NCBI GenBank assembly: GCA_948567375.1
Contig: OX419760.1
Span: 62,926,911 to 62,990,910 of the forward strand
Length of the DNA: 64,000 bases
Reading direction: 5' to 3'
DNA from: Lunularia cruciata
Lineage: Eukaryota; Streptophyta; Marchantiopsida; Lunulariales; Lunulariaceae
A program made the translations under genes and the position numbers. Under the pieces are notes generated by a model that ran no database searches, was not told the origin of the DNA, and saw nothing but the letters and a program-made list of their open reading frames with translations. This document shows positions 46,201 to 58,500 of this stretch, piece after piece (position 1 is the first letter of the stretch; every line of letters begins with the position of its first letter).

Positions 46201-47996
46201 CCTTTTCGTTCTTCTCCTCGAAATCTTACATTGCAATCTGATTTCTTCTGCTCATGCATATTCTTGCTCTTTAGTTGGAACTCAACCTTTGCCTTTCCCT
46301 TACTCTGCATTGTTACTATATTTTGAGTGGCATTTTTGGGAGCAACCGAGTTTACTTGGGTACTCATGAACTTTCGAAACTCGGTTCAAGAAGTATTGAC
46401 TTGTGTTCAGTTATTTTGGCACTATGTTCGACATTGATGAAGTCGTCGTCGTCGTACGCGTTCGAGGAAGTTTACTACGATTGTTCTTCTACTTCCTTTA
46501 GTTGCTTTACTGATTTAGGACCCAAGTGTTCATAGCACATGTCGCTATATACTCTAAATCCAGTTTTCTAGAGGTTCGCTCCATTTAGCCGTTCTCTGAG
46601 CGATTTCATCCTCTCGGTCTACCTTACTCGACTGTCTTACTGTGGATTTCATACCTTCTACACGACTCCCGACATCAGATTAAGTTAACATTAAGACCAG
46701 ATCTTTCTCGTCTGGCTCATCAGGTCGTTGAGTTTTTTCATTTTTTCGACATGCGCTGTTTATCTGTTACAGTTTATTCGATGCATGCTATTGATATTAA
46801 ATGTTGCTCTTTAGTTGTTTCTAGATGACATTTACTTTTGTTTCCATTACATTCCATCAGTTGTTTCCATTTCATCTAATTTCCCGGTTTTATACTAATT
46901 TCGTCTTGCATATTTTTTGTGTACATTATATTTTCATGCATGTCATTTGCATTCAATGAGTTCTGGATCTTCCGTTTCTCGAATTGCGTCTGTCTACATT
47001 TCTCAGTATCCAATCGAAGTAATAAATCTCTTACAGTTCATAGTAAAATTAAAAGTTCACAATGGAAGTCAATGTAGGAGTGAAGGGGTTGCTAAACATA
47101 TCCCTCATTACTAGAGCTTAAGAGTTTTGGATCTCTAAGACAAAGAATTGGATCAATGTCTCCATCTTCGTTTGGTTCAATTTCCTTGAAGATCCGTGAA
47201 ATATTGAAGAACATGTGGCAAGGGGTTCTCAAACATATCCTTTTTATAAAGCTCTATCATTTTTCTTTGTCAAAGAGTTATAAAAATCTATCATCTGAAA
47301 GTCTTTTCATAATTAGAAGTAGTCTTGTCATTAAAAGTAGTTTAGAATGTCATAATAACTTACAAGCACTTCGGATTTCATATGATAATCTTCGCAGTAA
47401 AATTTATTGTAGACGCTCAATTTCTCATTATCCAAACCTATGCATGAAGAAGTACTAATGCATGTGTAGATTGCCAACCCTTCAAGGTAATGGAAATTCA
47501 TTCATTACTTTAAGAAACCTTGAAAAGTTCAAATGTAGATGAGGAACTATAGGAGATGTAATAGATTGCCTATCTTTAAGGTAAAGCTCATTGCAATTGT
47601 CTAATCCTCTCATTCTCTTCATATGTAATAAGCCCTAAAAATTGTCATAGATATGAGAGAAACTGTTGGTATATGTATAAAGTGTCATCAATAAAAATGA
47701 ACAAGCTTTGATACCTAACTTAATACTTACTTTAAATTGAGACTTCAAATCACTAAATAGAAGGACAAGTCAATATTTTGACCAGGTAATTCAAGCTGTT
47801 CTGAAATCTGTATAATGCTATATAAGCAGTTCTGAAAACCACATCATAATTTTCAATCAAAGTACAACATCATATTTTCCTGATTATCATTCTGGAATTT
47901 GAGATGTTCTCGACGAAGTCTATATCGTCATACGAGCATAAGTAAAAGCTCAAAGAACTATTCTTGAGTCTCTCGCCCTATCTGCTGCTAGAAGAA
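43216..47996. other. Long AT-rich intergenic region, no gene recognised
   Basis: Open frames such as 45910-46326 on the plus strand have no similarity I can name and consist of low-complexity residues. A GC-rich island with tandem units at 44232-44395 stands out and is listed separately. Confidence 0.5.
44232..44395. repeat. Three imperfect 50-60-bp units with a (GTGAC)4 run
   Basis: Each unit begins (G)TGACGA and runs through a C-rich and then an AAAGAAA-type purine stretch, near 44237, 44281 and 44338. The second unit opens with four perfect GTGAC repeats (44281-44300), giving overlapping TGACGTGACG sequences. The unit is GC-rich inside AT-rich DNA. Confidence 0.7.
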
Positions 47997-48128
47997 AAAC
48001 GAATATTTTGTCAAAGTTGAGAGAGAGAGAGAGATCCTCAATTTTCAGAGCTAGTGTTCTCTAAACGAATATTTTGTCAAAGTTGAGAGAGAGAGAGAGA
48101 TCCTCAATTTTCAGAGCTAGTATTCTCT
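47997..48128. repeat. Tandem pair of 66-bp units, nearly identical
   Basis: Units 47997-48062 and 48063-48128 start AAACGAATATTTTGTC, contain TTGAGAGAGAGAGAGAGATCC and differ at one visible base (GTGTTCT against GTATTCT). Diverged relatives follow at about 48180-48400, where GAATGTCCTGTCAAAG(T/C) and GCTAG(T/C)ACTCTAGTGGTCTTGAG recur. Confidence 0.9.
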
Positions 48129-49216
48129 AATTCGGTTTTCCAAGTCGGGAAACTCGACACCAACTTTTAATAGATAAAACTAAGAAGGTGGTCTTGAGAG
48201 AACACCAATATACACTTTATCTCTCCCATGTGCTGGAAGAGGAATGTCCTGTCAAAGCTAGCACTCTAGTGGTCTTGAGGAAATATTACCCCATCTGCTA
48301 GACGAAGAACGAATGTCCTGTCAAAGTTGAGAGATAGAGAGATGACATCCTCGATTCTCAAAGCTAGTACTCTAGTGGTCTTGAGAATACACCACTGTAC
48401 ACTTTATCTGGATGAAAACCGATGCCTGCAATGCTCCGGTCAGCTCCACCTACCTTCCATAACAGTAGTAGGGTTGCTGCTGAACCATTATGGTTCACAA
48501 AATCATACAACAAGTACCGTCGTGAACATGAGCTGTGTGTGTATGTACGAGTAATACTCTAAGGCTCTAGAGGACCAATAGGGACTCTAGAGGCTTGGAT
48601 AGAGTATACAGCAACTTGCACAAATCGCTGAGATCATGTTCTTCTGTAGCCTGAAAGGAGCAAAGACAGGGATGTTCGATCACTATCAACGGATAAGTTG
48701 GAGGGGGAGATGCAGAGTCTAAGGAATGACAATGCTAAAGAGAATTTGCTTTGGAAGTCCTGGACGCCTCCCTTTTGGCATCAATTACTCAAAGAAGAGA
48801 AAGTGGAAGCGCATCACGTGGATTGGACCAACGATATTCAAGCTAAACCTGGTCAAAAGTACTGTGTATCTCCTCCACGCTCCATGAATATCACCAGGTT
48901 TTCCAGTGAGCTGATCATGCTTATCGCATCTGCCTCCATCCTACACAACAACATAGGACACTAGGGTAAGTGTAGCACTACTGATTTGCTGTACTTGGTG
49001 GTACCGAGGTTGTCAATTGTTATCACAATTGCAAGTTCAGAACCTTGCTTATGGCAATTTTGGCCTTCGCTCCATTTCTCCGTGTTTCCAGTCGTAAACA
49101 TATTCCTTGATGGGATTAAAGTACGAGGTCTTGTGTCTGATCCTTAATAGTAACTAAGATGAGTAGGTCGGAAGCCAATCACAGGACACCATAGTCAATG
49201 ACATACGAATCTTGGA
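48129..49216. other. No gene recognised
   Basis: Begins with diverged relatives of the 66-bp repeat. An 88-codon plus-strand frame at 48698-48964 has no recognisable family. Confidence 0.45.
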
Positions 49217-49320
49217 GAGGAAAGGGCGACCGCGGAGAAAACACGAAGGATGGGAAGACCCCATCGAGCCGTACAAGGGTGAGACAAAATAGGTAAAATG
49301 GTCAAATCAAAATAGAATCT
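49217..49320 (-). mobile_element. LINE C copy C4: tail of about 100 bp
   Basis: The minus strand matches the LINE tail from the AATAGA(G)TCT block to the terminal GGTCGCC (shared GGATGGGAAGACCCCAT and GTACAAGGG on the plus strand). The rest of the element is absent. Confidence 0.75.
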
Positions 49321-50659
49321 TGATTTTGATGCTGAATCAGTAAAACATCAAATAAGAAAGCAGAGACTCTCGCAAAATTCGGCGAAAGCTCCCAAAAGAG
49401 ACTAGGGTTCCGATCTAACTCTTAATGTTGCTACAGTACATAGGAGTAGAAAGAAGTACCAGAGACTAAAGAGAATCATGACATTCTACGTCTTCAGGCC
49501 TGGGAGAGAGGTACAGAGAGAATTTCAAAAGGTGCCTCCAGCGCTAGCAGCAACAAGGTTAAGGGGCAGTAATGTCAGTACATTGATTGATGGACCAGAC
49601 CGTTACGTGAAGCTCACATGGACCACACACTCGAAGTAAACCTGCATTATTGAGGTCCTGCAAAGGGTATCTCAATCTATCTTGGCGTTGGCTTACGACA
49701 GCTCCACTCATTACTCACATTCAGACGCATTTCTCTTCTCTATGAGACCTTGACTCACAACAACATCAAAGTGTACTCCACTAGACTGTTCACTAACGGT
49801 CTGTCCACAACGATGGCCCAGATTGTTGGCTCCGCCAAAATGTCACACCAATTTCTGGTCCTACCACGAAACTTATTTCTTACTTGTTTATGACGTCCGC
49901 ATCTCACGGTTGCAACGAAAATGGTATAGAGAGCACAAACAGCTGAACGAATGATATAAAGAATTGCATCCGACAAGGAGAAAGGAAGGGGACTCGAAGA
50001 TCGATGAGAATAATAAACACATACCCTAAAACGTGCTCCGGATAGAATCGCTGAAGAAACATCACCTCACCGCTATCCCAACATACTTCCAACACGAGTC
50101 ATCATTTTACCGCTTCACCAGTGGATCTTCTCTTCCAGGGTAGGCATGTGTGAGTGAAGAACGAGTGAACTAGAACCCAACACCGAATCATTCCGTTCTC
50201 CTTGAACAACCGAAACCAGTTCCTCGTGTTAATGCCATGATCTGATCCACTTGTCCTTCCTTGCAGCCGAATTCTGAAATTCATGTTCGCGGGCGTGAAG
50301 GCTGCTACAGTACTGATGTACGAGGATACCACAGTACTTCTGCACTTTAAGAAGATCCATGCGCTCTGTCTCCAGTTCATGGGGTAGGATTTAGATGTAA
50401 ATTGTAGTTGGTGCGTGGGGTACTCCTCTCGTGGTGTTCTTAGTACTATATTTTAGATTATGAGAACATTGATGGGTACTATCTAGGAAAACAATCACAT
50501 TAAAATGATATTTCTTGGGTTATTTCAATAATTTCGTATACATTATAATTTACAAATCTCGGATAACTCGTAAACCTTAAAATTAACATAGCTCGTAAAT
50601 CTTAGATGCGATAAGGAAAATATCTCGTATCGATGTTATTGAGACCTAACTCTATTTTA
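49321..50659. other. No gene recognised
   Basis: Open frames on the minus strand (50102-50380 and 49755-50095) have no recognisable domains. The stretch near 49825-49860 (TCCGCCAAAATGTCACACC) looks like an LTR edge, but no matching end was found. Confidence 0.4.
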
Positions 50660-50760
50660 TTTCTTTTGTCTCTCCCTTTGTACTTGTACAGCTTGATGTA
50701 GAACACATGAAGGATGGGAAGACCCCCTCTTCCCATCCTTCACGGTCGGTCGCCTTTCTC
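50660..50760 (+). mobile_element. LINE C copy C5: tail with an internal inverted duplication
   Basis: The plus strand follows the LINE tail (TTTGTCTCTCCC, CTTGATG, then TCTTCCCATCCTTCACGG and GGTCGCC), but about 27 bases are inserted in the middle. These are an inverted copy of the tail itself. The result is a 15-bp perfect palindrome, arms 50708-50722 and 50728-50742 with a CCCCC loop. Confidence 0.75.
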
Positions 50761-51627
50761 GTTGATGTGTGGAAGTGAACTCAAATCATTACCGTACTGT
50801 ACAATCACATACATAATCCATTCCAATTCAACTACAATATTTTGTTCGAGGGCCTGACCACACACTGTTACCTGAAAGGTCACGCAATCTCTTTCTCCAG
50901 TCAGACGTTCTGCGCTCTCAGCAAATCAAGCGAACTCCATATACTATTGCCTTTCATGACCCCATAAGCACCCATCTGAGTACACTGACTGGTGTAGTCA
51001 TTGTCACATAACTATTATATTGGTTTCTTTTCTTTCTCCTCTTTGGTTGTAGCTATTTGCTTCCTTGGCTGTTACTCCACTGTAGAAGAAATCCAATTTG
51101 CCCATTTGTGTTTTATCCAAAGTGAAGGAACGCATTCCCTGAGATTGAATGAATCTGCAGCAAGTGTGGCTGCGAGAGTGTGGAGACGGGAGAGGAGAGG
51201 GAGAGACGTGAGAAGACATCTATCATTCATGAAGGCTCTCTAGAATATAGCACTCTAGTGTATAATAGATTCTCTTCGTTTTTCAATTTCGGTTCCATTG
51301 GTACCTAGATTGAAGACTATGGAGAATGGAGTAGAAAGTTATGAGGATTTTTAGTTTTTTTTAAGGTTTAGAATGATCATTACACATTGACGGTGATGGG
51401 TCGGGAATTTTCATTTCCAATCTCCTTGTTTTAATGATTTAGTTCCATTGGAATTTAGTTTGAAAATTTTGGAGATATAAATTGAAAATTATAAAATTTT
51501 ATAGATTTTAGTGTTCGGAGAGATTGTTTTCTTATGTGAGTTTGGATGCGAGGGGTTGTGGTTTTGCAAGTATGTGGACATATGGAGAGTAGCAACATGT
51601 GTTACTATCATTATTCTTGTGCTAGCC
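50761..51627. other. No gene recognised
   Basis: 51260-51500 is strongly AT-rich. The 5' leader of LINE C1 may begin inside this stretch, but its start cannot be fixed. Confidence 0.4.
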
Positions 51628-52430
51628 ATGGCTCCACCTTCCCATGTGGGGTCGCCTAGTGCGGCTCGGGATACACCATGCCCGGTGTGTCACCAACGCT
51701 TTACCTCGCAAGGGGTAAAGACCCACGTGTGAAGGATGCACAAGGACTATGATTGGACCACTTGGGATGCTCATGTGAGACAAGTGACCACATCGACAAC
51801 AATGACACTTGAGATTACGCACGCTTCTTCTATCCCTTCGTTGATCGTTCCGGGGATACCGATCGAGTCATGTGAGTGGTTAGCTTCTCAGGTGGATTGC
51901 ATTTTGGAGTTATTTGAGACTAGTTTTCCTTGTCCACGTCTATTCCATAGGTTACCCCGCACACTCCATGATGAGGCTAGATAAGTTTTTTGCCTACCAC
52001 TTGATCGTTTGGCACGGGATCCCTTGGACGAGTTAGCATGGTTCCTATTCCTCTTACTCCCTCGATGGTGTCTTTGTTATGCTAGAGGAGGACGTGCGGA
52101 GCATAGAGAGGTGGCTATTAGATTTTGTCAATTTTGAGCGGGGGATTGGGTGGCCTTTCAGGAGGAGTTTATTAGGGCTATACGATTTAGGAGACAAGCA
52201 TCGCCATAGGATACCATAGAGTCCACTTGATTACGACGGTGCCATAGGATACCATAGAGTACACTCGATTACGACGGTGTAGGACATTGGATCAAGTGGG
52301 AGAGTTTAGTAGAGTAGTAGTAGCAGCACGAGCGCTACACCCTTTGTCTATGGCGAGTCCTACCGATGAGACTATCTCTTCCTTATGCTCACTATATCCT
52401 ATAGCAGTAGAGTCTGGTCCATTCTTCAGG
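51628..52430 (+). pseudogene. N-terminal C2H2 zinc-finger part of LINE C1
   Basis: From ATG at 51628 the frame gives CPVCHQRFTSQGVKTH followed by a stop and RMH, a CX2CX12HX4H finger interrupted where an Arg codon (CGA) has become TGA. WTTWDAHVR and LPRTLHDEAR follow, then, after shifts, LPLDRLARDPLDELAWF. The segment VRALHPLSMASPTDET near 52310-52370 (rejoined across a shift) is the linker usually found just before the reverse transcriptase. The finger is expected to bind target DNA. Confidence 0.65.
52203..52278. repeat. Tandem duplication of 38 bp inside LINE C1
   Basis: GCCATAGGATACCATAGAGT and what follows, to GATTACGACGGT, occurs twice back to back (52203-52240 and 52241-52278) with two differences. 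The length is not a multiple of three, so it shifts the frame. Confidence 0.9.
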
Positions 52431-53239
52431 TTACTAGAGCACGTCTTCACTCTTGCTCTAGCAAGGGTGCAAGCTCTTGGATCCTAGCTCGACAGTGCAT
52501 TAAGGCATTCCGACTCGCACCAACTACTTTCTCTACAACGATGAGGTTTTACCTAGGTTTGGTCCACCCATCTGCATCTTCATTACTCACTTGTGAGTGT
52601 GGTTCTACACTAGATGCAACTGCGGTCCACATGACACGTCGTCCTTTTGGAGGATAGAAGATAGCTACCCATGATGCCATTAGGGACATAGTGTTTGCTA
52701 CGGCACGAGAGAGTGGATACCTGTATGTTTTGCAAACAACACGTGTCAAGGCAGACTTATACTTGGTCCAAGATGATTAGGTGACAATAGCAGATGTCAT
52801 GGTTACTATCCTTACGCGGGATACAATTTCGGAGGGAGTGATGACCCATCTCCCTGGATGGGCGGCAAGTGCAGCAGCAGGTCGCAAGGTCTCCAAGTAT
52901 AGGGGCATGCAGCGAGGTCACCTCTTTGTTCTTCTAGCCTTGGAGTTATGTGGAGCGATTGACATGGCATTTGACACATTTGTCAGGGAATGTGCGAGAG
53001 CTTATCAGGTTAGGCGTAAGGAGGTACCACTCTCACTCTCATACTTTATAGCATATTTTAGACAACGTGTGTCCATTGCTCTAGAGAGGGCGGTGGCTGG
53101 TGCAATCCATAACAGAGCAATCACATTACGTGATGTTTCTTTGGATGCTCCAGTTGTGTGTAGACCATATGACTTGCATAGCTCGGATATCTTAAATGCG
53201 GTAGGGCAGATTTCTCATATAGACTCTATTGGGGCTTAA
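52430..53239 (+). pseudogene. Restriction-like endonuclease part of LINE C1
   Basis: The segment opens with TRARLHSCSSKGASSWI and RFYLGLVHP, which in R2-like elements directly follow the reverse transcriptase. The zinc-knuckle region CECGSTLDATAVHMTR follows (its last Cys is Arg), then HDAIRDIVF and, after two stops, ADVMVTIL, in the place of the catalytic PD...D-V-T-V block. The last open piece (52781-53239) runs to the end of the protein. The frame is open for long stretches, so decay is moderate. Confidence 0.65.
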
Positions 53240-53317
53240 CCCCATGTTACCTTTGTTGTCTCTCCCTTGTACGGCTTGATGGGGTCTTCCCATCCTGCGG
53301 TTCCCTACGCGGTCGCC

Positions 53318-55533
53318 TACTTGTTGGAGATTGAATGTTCCCATGTGCAAAGTTAACGCACAAGGGATGCTGACTTTTGGTTAGGACGGTGCATACAAGA
53401 ATCCCATCTTTGCGCTACGTCAGAAAACGTACCCATTTCCTCATCAACAATCAGACGAGGACTAGAGGTTGACCACCTGCAAGTGGTATTTCCTCGAGCG
53501 TCAAATGTACTTTACCTTTATCTGAACAGGTTGACGATGACATTGTTCAATCAGGGGATATGTGAGTATCTGACCAAAACTTTTCATTTCAGAATTCCAC
53601 TCTTCCAAGAAAAGGAAACTGATTCTCTGGTAACGTCTCGTAAAGTATTCATGTCGAAGAATAGCCAGGTGGAGGAGTGATCTCACACTAAAAGTTCTCG
53701 GATGAAAATGTATTTGGACTCTGTCTTCCTCTTTCACGTGCTATATAGCATATTTACGAAACAATGTCGGTTCTGAAACCATTTTTTAGCTCTTCTGCAA
53801 TAATATCTTCGAGGGTTACGTAGTATGAGACCTAAAATGCGCACTCATACACATGTTTTTGAAGGATATTTGGAGTAATGAAGACGTTCTATGGACTAGT
53901 CGATGCTTGCAAGATTAGATTGACTTTCTAAACTGTTATGTCACATGAAAGTTTAATTTCATTAACATTTGTTCATATTGTTCATCTACTACTTCATGTG
54001 TAACACAACTATTCCTCACTTCCAATGGAGTACTGTTACTTTAAACCGGAAGAAGAATCTGACGCACAAGGATTTATAAGAAAACACACTAGCCGCTCGG
54101 GATCTCAGGTGTAATGTTTGATTTTGTGGATTGGAAGAACACAAGAGACTATGCTGAAGGGAGGACTAGGCTAGATGCATGCCGAAAGCTGACCACCCGA
54201 CTAATCATGTGAGGGAGGGGATAGGATGTTCAGAGTAAGACTATGCGAAATGACCAGATCACCAGATCACATTAAATCAGAACTTACAACGGACCCACAC
54301 CCTTACTCCTATCACATGATTTTGGAAAGGACTGTTATGAAATCGCTTTCTAAGAGGACGGCGTTATAAGTTGAATCAATGAATATGAAACCCACTCGTT
54401 AAAACACAGTTCCATACTCACGTAGGACGGAACAAGACGTTGAGAATAGTGAAGTTGAGAATAATGAAGTAGATCCTCACAGGCAAGAGAGAATGGCCAT
54501 ATATGTAGAGCCCCGAGTTCAAAGCATTGAAGTCAAATTTGACCAGCTACTACGACAGATCAACGCTCAAGATTAAGCACTCAACCGAAGCACAGAATGA
54601 CTTGGTATGACAGTAAAATAATGGCCTTAAAGAGTTTACAGAAAGAAGCTAGACTACTTTATGACCAAGGAATCGTCTTCAATCTCCTTGACCACGGAAT
54701 GCAAAAGATATATACAGATATTGCAATTGTCGGACAACTGTCGAAATCCCAAATTCTGCTATAAAAATTCAGAATTGAGCACTACCTACTCTTTGTTGCA
54801 ACTTGCAACAAGCTCTTGATGTGCAAAATAGACGGAGTAGTCATGACAAATGACGATGTCCTGAGACGAAAGATGTGAAGGGCTTGTGCCCAGATAATCT
54901 AAGGTCAGGGGTCAGCGGAAAATGAGTCCCATTCACCTGGGAAAAAAAAGTACACGTCCCTTGCATGAAAGCCAGGATGAGACAGCAATTGATGGGAAGG
55001 ATGAAACAGCAGATGATTATTGCTTGAGCTGCTCAGTGCTTCATTGGGGAACTACTTTGACAATACAGTACAGAAGGGTGAACATTACGCAAAAGCCATC
55101 ACTGAACACAAAGAGCTAAAGGTCGGCCCACTCCGCCTGGAAGAGGGTTGGAACTTTGAACTCTTAAAACTACGTTCAAAAGCGCTTCTACCGTGTCTTC
55201 AATTATCAAGACCAGACAACCCCCGTTCTTTTGACAAACTTGTAACCAATGCTCGAAGGAGAGATGTGTGTATATCTTCATCTTTTCTGCGTGGGACAAT
55301 CAGTGGCCATCGCCGATGTCGATCTTCCCTCATGTCCCCATACGTACAAACTCCGAGATTTTATGGTGGCAAATAAACCAAGATAATTAGAAGCAATACC
55401 CAAGACCCCTCTTATGGGCATGCCAGTCAGACATTCTCCATTCGTCAGGATGTACCTTAAGACAAATATTGATTGATGCTTCATTTAAGGAGCCTGTACA
55501 TGCAGCTGGAAAAGGTGCAACTGCTGACTTCAC
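53318..55533. other. Intergenic region, no gene recognised
   Basis: No domain could be read. A 50-codon frame at about 54420-54575 has a weak coiled-coil look (RVQSIEVKFDQLLRQINAQD) that might be a retroelement gag remnant. The last few hundred bases before 55534 probably hold the 3' untranslated region of the minus-strand gene. Confidence 0.45.
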
Positions 55534-58500
55534 CTACCGTCTAGCTTGTTGCATGAACCCACTGCTTCTATACAGATCCCATCCGCCATCTGGTTCCTTC
55601 CGTTTAGGTGCAGGAGCACCAACGGATCCTGCGGGAGGGGCAACTCTGAAGGCCCGAAATTGGTCCAGTGACACCGGACCCGACAGCATAAGAGGTTGTC
55701 TCATATTCATCCCGTCGTCTCGACCTCCATCGGTATCTCCTGCCTCCGGACCTGCATTCAAATCAAGGCTTGGTCGAGCTCCCCAGCTGCCGCCGCCTCC
55801 ACCACCACCATTACCACCAGCATCGGAGGGTCCCATCTCGGGCATACCAGACATTAAATATGGAGGACGTACAAAGCTTGATGTTACAGCTCCTGAGGAT
55901 GCAACTGGAAACGATGATGATCCAGCTGAGTCCATGTAGGCAGCGGCGTTGTTTGGAGCAAAACTGGCAGCTGACGTGAATCCAAACCCAGAAGCAAGAG
56001 GAAACGCTGCATATGGGTAGGCCTGGGTGCTCGGAGGAAATGCAACACCTGTTGCTGATGATAGAGTTCCTGTACCTCTATACATATCGCTGTTGAAAGG
56101 TGCAGCACCGGGACCTGCACTCAAGTAAGAATGTGCGGCAGCAGCTGCTGCGACAGAGTACGGTGGTTCCCCTCTAGTTGTGGTAAAAGAAGGTATTGCC
56201 ATTCCAGGGAAAGAAGAGTTTGCAAACCATGGAGTGTTCACAACTTCTGCACCCCTCCTCGACCCTGGCAATGTGATGAATGAGGCACCGGTCAGTCGAG
56301 ACGATCTAGTCGACTGCACAACCGGTTGTTCATCAACCACTGGTTCTTCAACGGAAGGTCCATCATTCAAATCGAAGTCGAGCATTACACGACATGCGAT
56401 GTGGGATGAAGAACTGTTGCTACTACGAGTTGAGGACCCCATGGCTTCAGGCACCATAGTATCAGTCTCAAGAAGCGTGCCACTCTCTTCGCTCTCGTCC
56501 ATTAAATTCAAATCTAAGATTGGCCTACTACCTGAGTTACCGCCCACTTGAGGAGGCTGGCCAGAGATAGACTGTTCACTATGATAGGTGATACCAGAGA
56601 CGGAAGTAGAAACTAACGGCGGAGTTTGAGAACCCATGCCTGCGGCAGAACCTTGAGATGACAGGGTTGTCGTTGCCTCTGTTGGCATTCCAACTTCCTC
56701 AAATCCTCTGTCATCAGCTACATTGAGATCTATATCCAATGGAGGACGAACCTTCTTAGCTGCGGTAAATTCAACAGCAGTGAAGCTTTTGACTGTTTCT
56801 ATCAGCTGAGATGCATCTGAACACGTGCTTTCAGGTTGCCTCTCAGGTGTCCTCCTTGGCTCAGCTGGCCGGAAGGCACTAGTAGCAGCCGAACCCTTCC
56901 AACCAAGCTCTGTTTTGCTCCGCATAGGGCTAGCAGGTGGTACGAATGCACCTTTAGTTGCAGTGACAATTGCAATTGGTGCGACAACACCATTAGCCTG
57001 TACGACAGCATTAGACGTTGGTGTAGCAACTACTGGTAATGGAGCTATGGGGGATGTAGTAGAGTCGTCCTGATGGCTTTCCTCCACTGCGAAACCTTCA
57101 TTCAAGTCAAAATCAGGTCTCTCTGACACATCGCTCCCTCCGACAGCTCCATCATTTGGCCCTGCAGTTTCTGTTGCTTGCTCGGGAGTTGTGGGCTCCC
57201 CTGCTGGTAAACTCCGAGGAGAAGGTTTCACAACATGTTGAGCAGCGCTATTAGCTGATGACAATGTCGGCAAATTCGGCAGAGCCAGGATTTGGGTGGA
57301 GTGAAAGGAGGGAACTCTTACAGGTGCCCGTCCATCAATGATTCTCCTCTTGTGCTCTTGCCCTACCTCGAGCATACTATCTGCCGCATCTTGCCCAGAG
57401 TGTGTTGCCTTCCTCTCAACAACACCAGATCTTGACTGATCATCCTCCGCTTCCCCAAGACCCGTAGAACGTAAACCACCTTGATCCATCCTCTCAGAGA
57501 CAGATTCATGGCTATCTTCTAAATACACGCCGCTTCTCTTACGAGTATCATCTTCTTTAACTTTCTCAATACTGCTATGTGGCTTCCATCGATGTTCCCG
57601 AGCTGCATCGGAGAAGGTTGTATCTCGTTGCTCGGAAGATTTGAACCCAGGAGAGTTGACATCCTGGCCCTCCTCTCCAGACATGGGTCCAGAATTGCTG
57701 TCTTTCCATCTTTCCATCTGCTCCACTTCCTTGGCAGCTTGCCGAGCCACTTCAAGTACTTCTTCCTCAGGAAAGCTGGTGCTCATGTCTGATACCTTGC
57801 GCCCATCATTATCACTTCCTCTTCTTCCAAAACTTTGTCCACTGTCAGCTACACTCTTCATCTCTTCATCTTTGGTGCCGGAGTCCTTGAACTCATTTCC
57901 ACTACTACCATAGGCAGTGTTGAGCTCAATACCAGACATACTGCTCTTACTCTGCAGGGAAGACTTCTCGTCCAAGACATCTTTCTTGCCTGAATTGCCA
58001 ACAACATGTCCATCCTGATTAACACCTGAAACGTCTGCTCCACTTACTGCTGATGTATTCAAGTCACTGTTGTAAGGTGGCTCGGAAGAAGTGAGAACGG
58101 ACTTGAAACTATTTTCCTCGATGTGCCTCTCCTCTCCTTTGCGATCAAGTGAAGTTTTCGTGATTCCAAGTGATTCCGTAATGCGCCCAGGTTCCTGGAC
58201 CGTAAAATGCTTCTTCTCACAATCTTTCCCCTCAGGTTCAGAGTTGCCAGCTGCGCTCTCCTGAAGATCTTCGTTACTGGAGGTAAGGTCGACACCAGAT
58301 CCAACGTTGGCGTCAATGCTTTGAGCTGCACCTCCTTCCCTGCTTTTGACAGAATTGTTGATAGAAGCACTTTGTGCCTCTGATGCTTCCGATGTATTCT
58401 TCCCATCATTTTCTTCCATGCCCACGTGCTGTTTGTCGGGAGCTTCTTTCAGTTGTGATGGTCCAGCGTCTGCTGGCACCCTTAAGCCATGCTCTGGGTC

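Larger units (their letters stand above)
51628..53317 (+). mobile_element. R2-like LINE C1: zinc finger joined to restriction-like endonuclease, no reverse transcriptase
   Basis: The element starts with a C2H2 finger protein, runs through a linker, and continues directly into the C-terminal endonuclease region of R2/NeSL-type non-LTR elements. The catalytic reverse-transcriptase domain, which should lie between them, is missing. It ends with a non-adenylated tail GCGGTCGCC shared by copies C2-C5. The deletion point lies near 52425-52440. Stops such as TGA at 51730 and TAG at 52658 break the frame. RLE-type elements integrate by target-primed reverse transcription; a copy like this would need enzyme supplied by a complete relative. 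Confidence 0.75.

Noticed and set aside
49825-49860. LTR-edge-like sequence TCCGCCAAAATGTCACACC
   Set aside because: The reverse complement looks like an LTR end followed by a TTTTGGCG-type site, but no second terminus or internal domain was found.
54420-54580. Gag-like coiled-coil frame (RVQSIEVKFDQLLRQINAQD)
   Set aside because: Only about 50 codons, with no capsid, zinc knuckle, LTR or primer site nearby.
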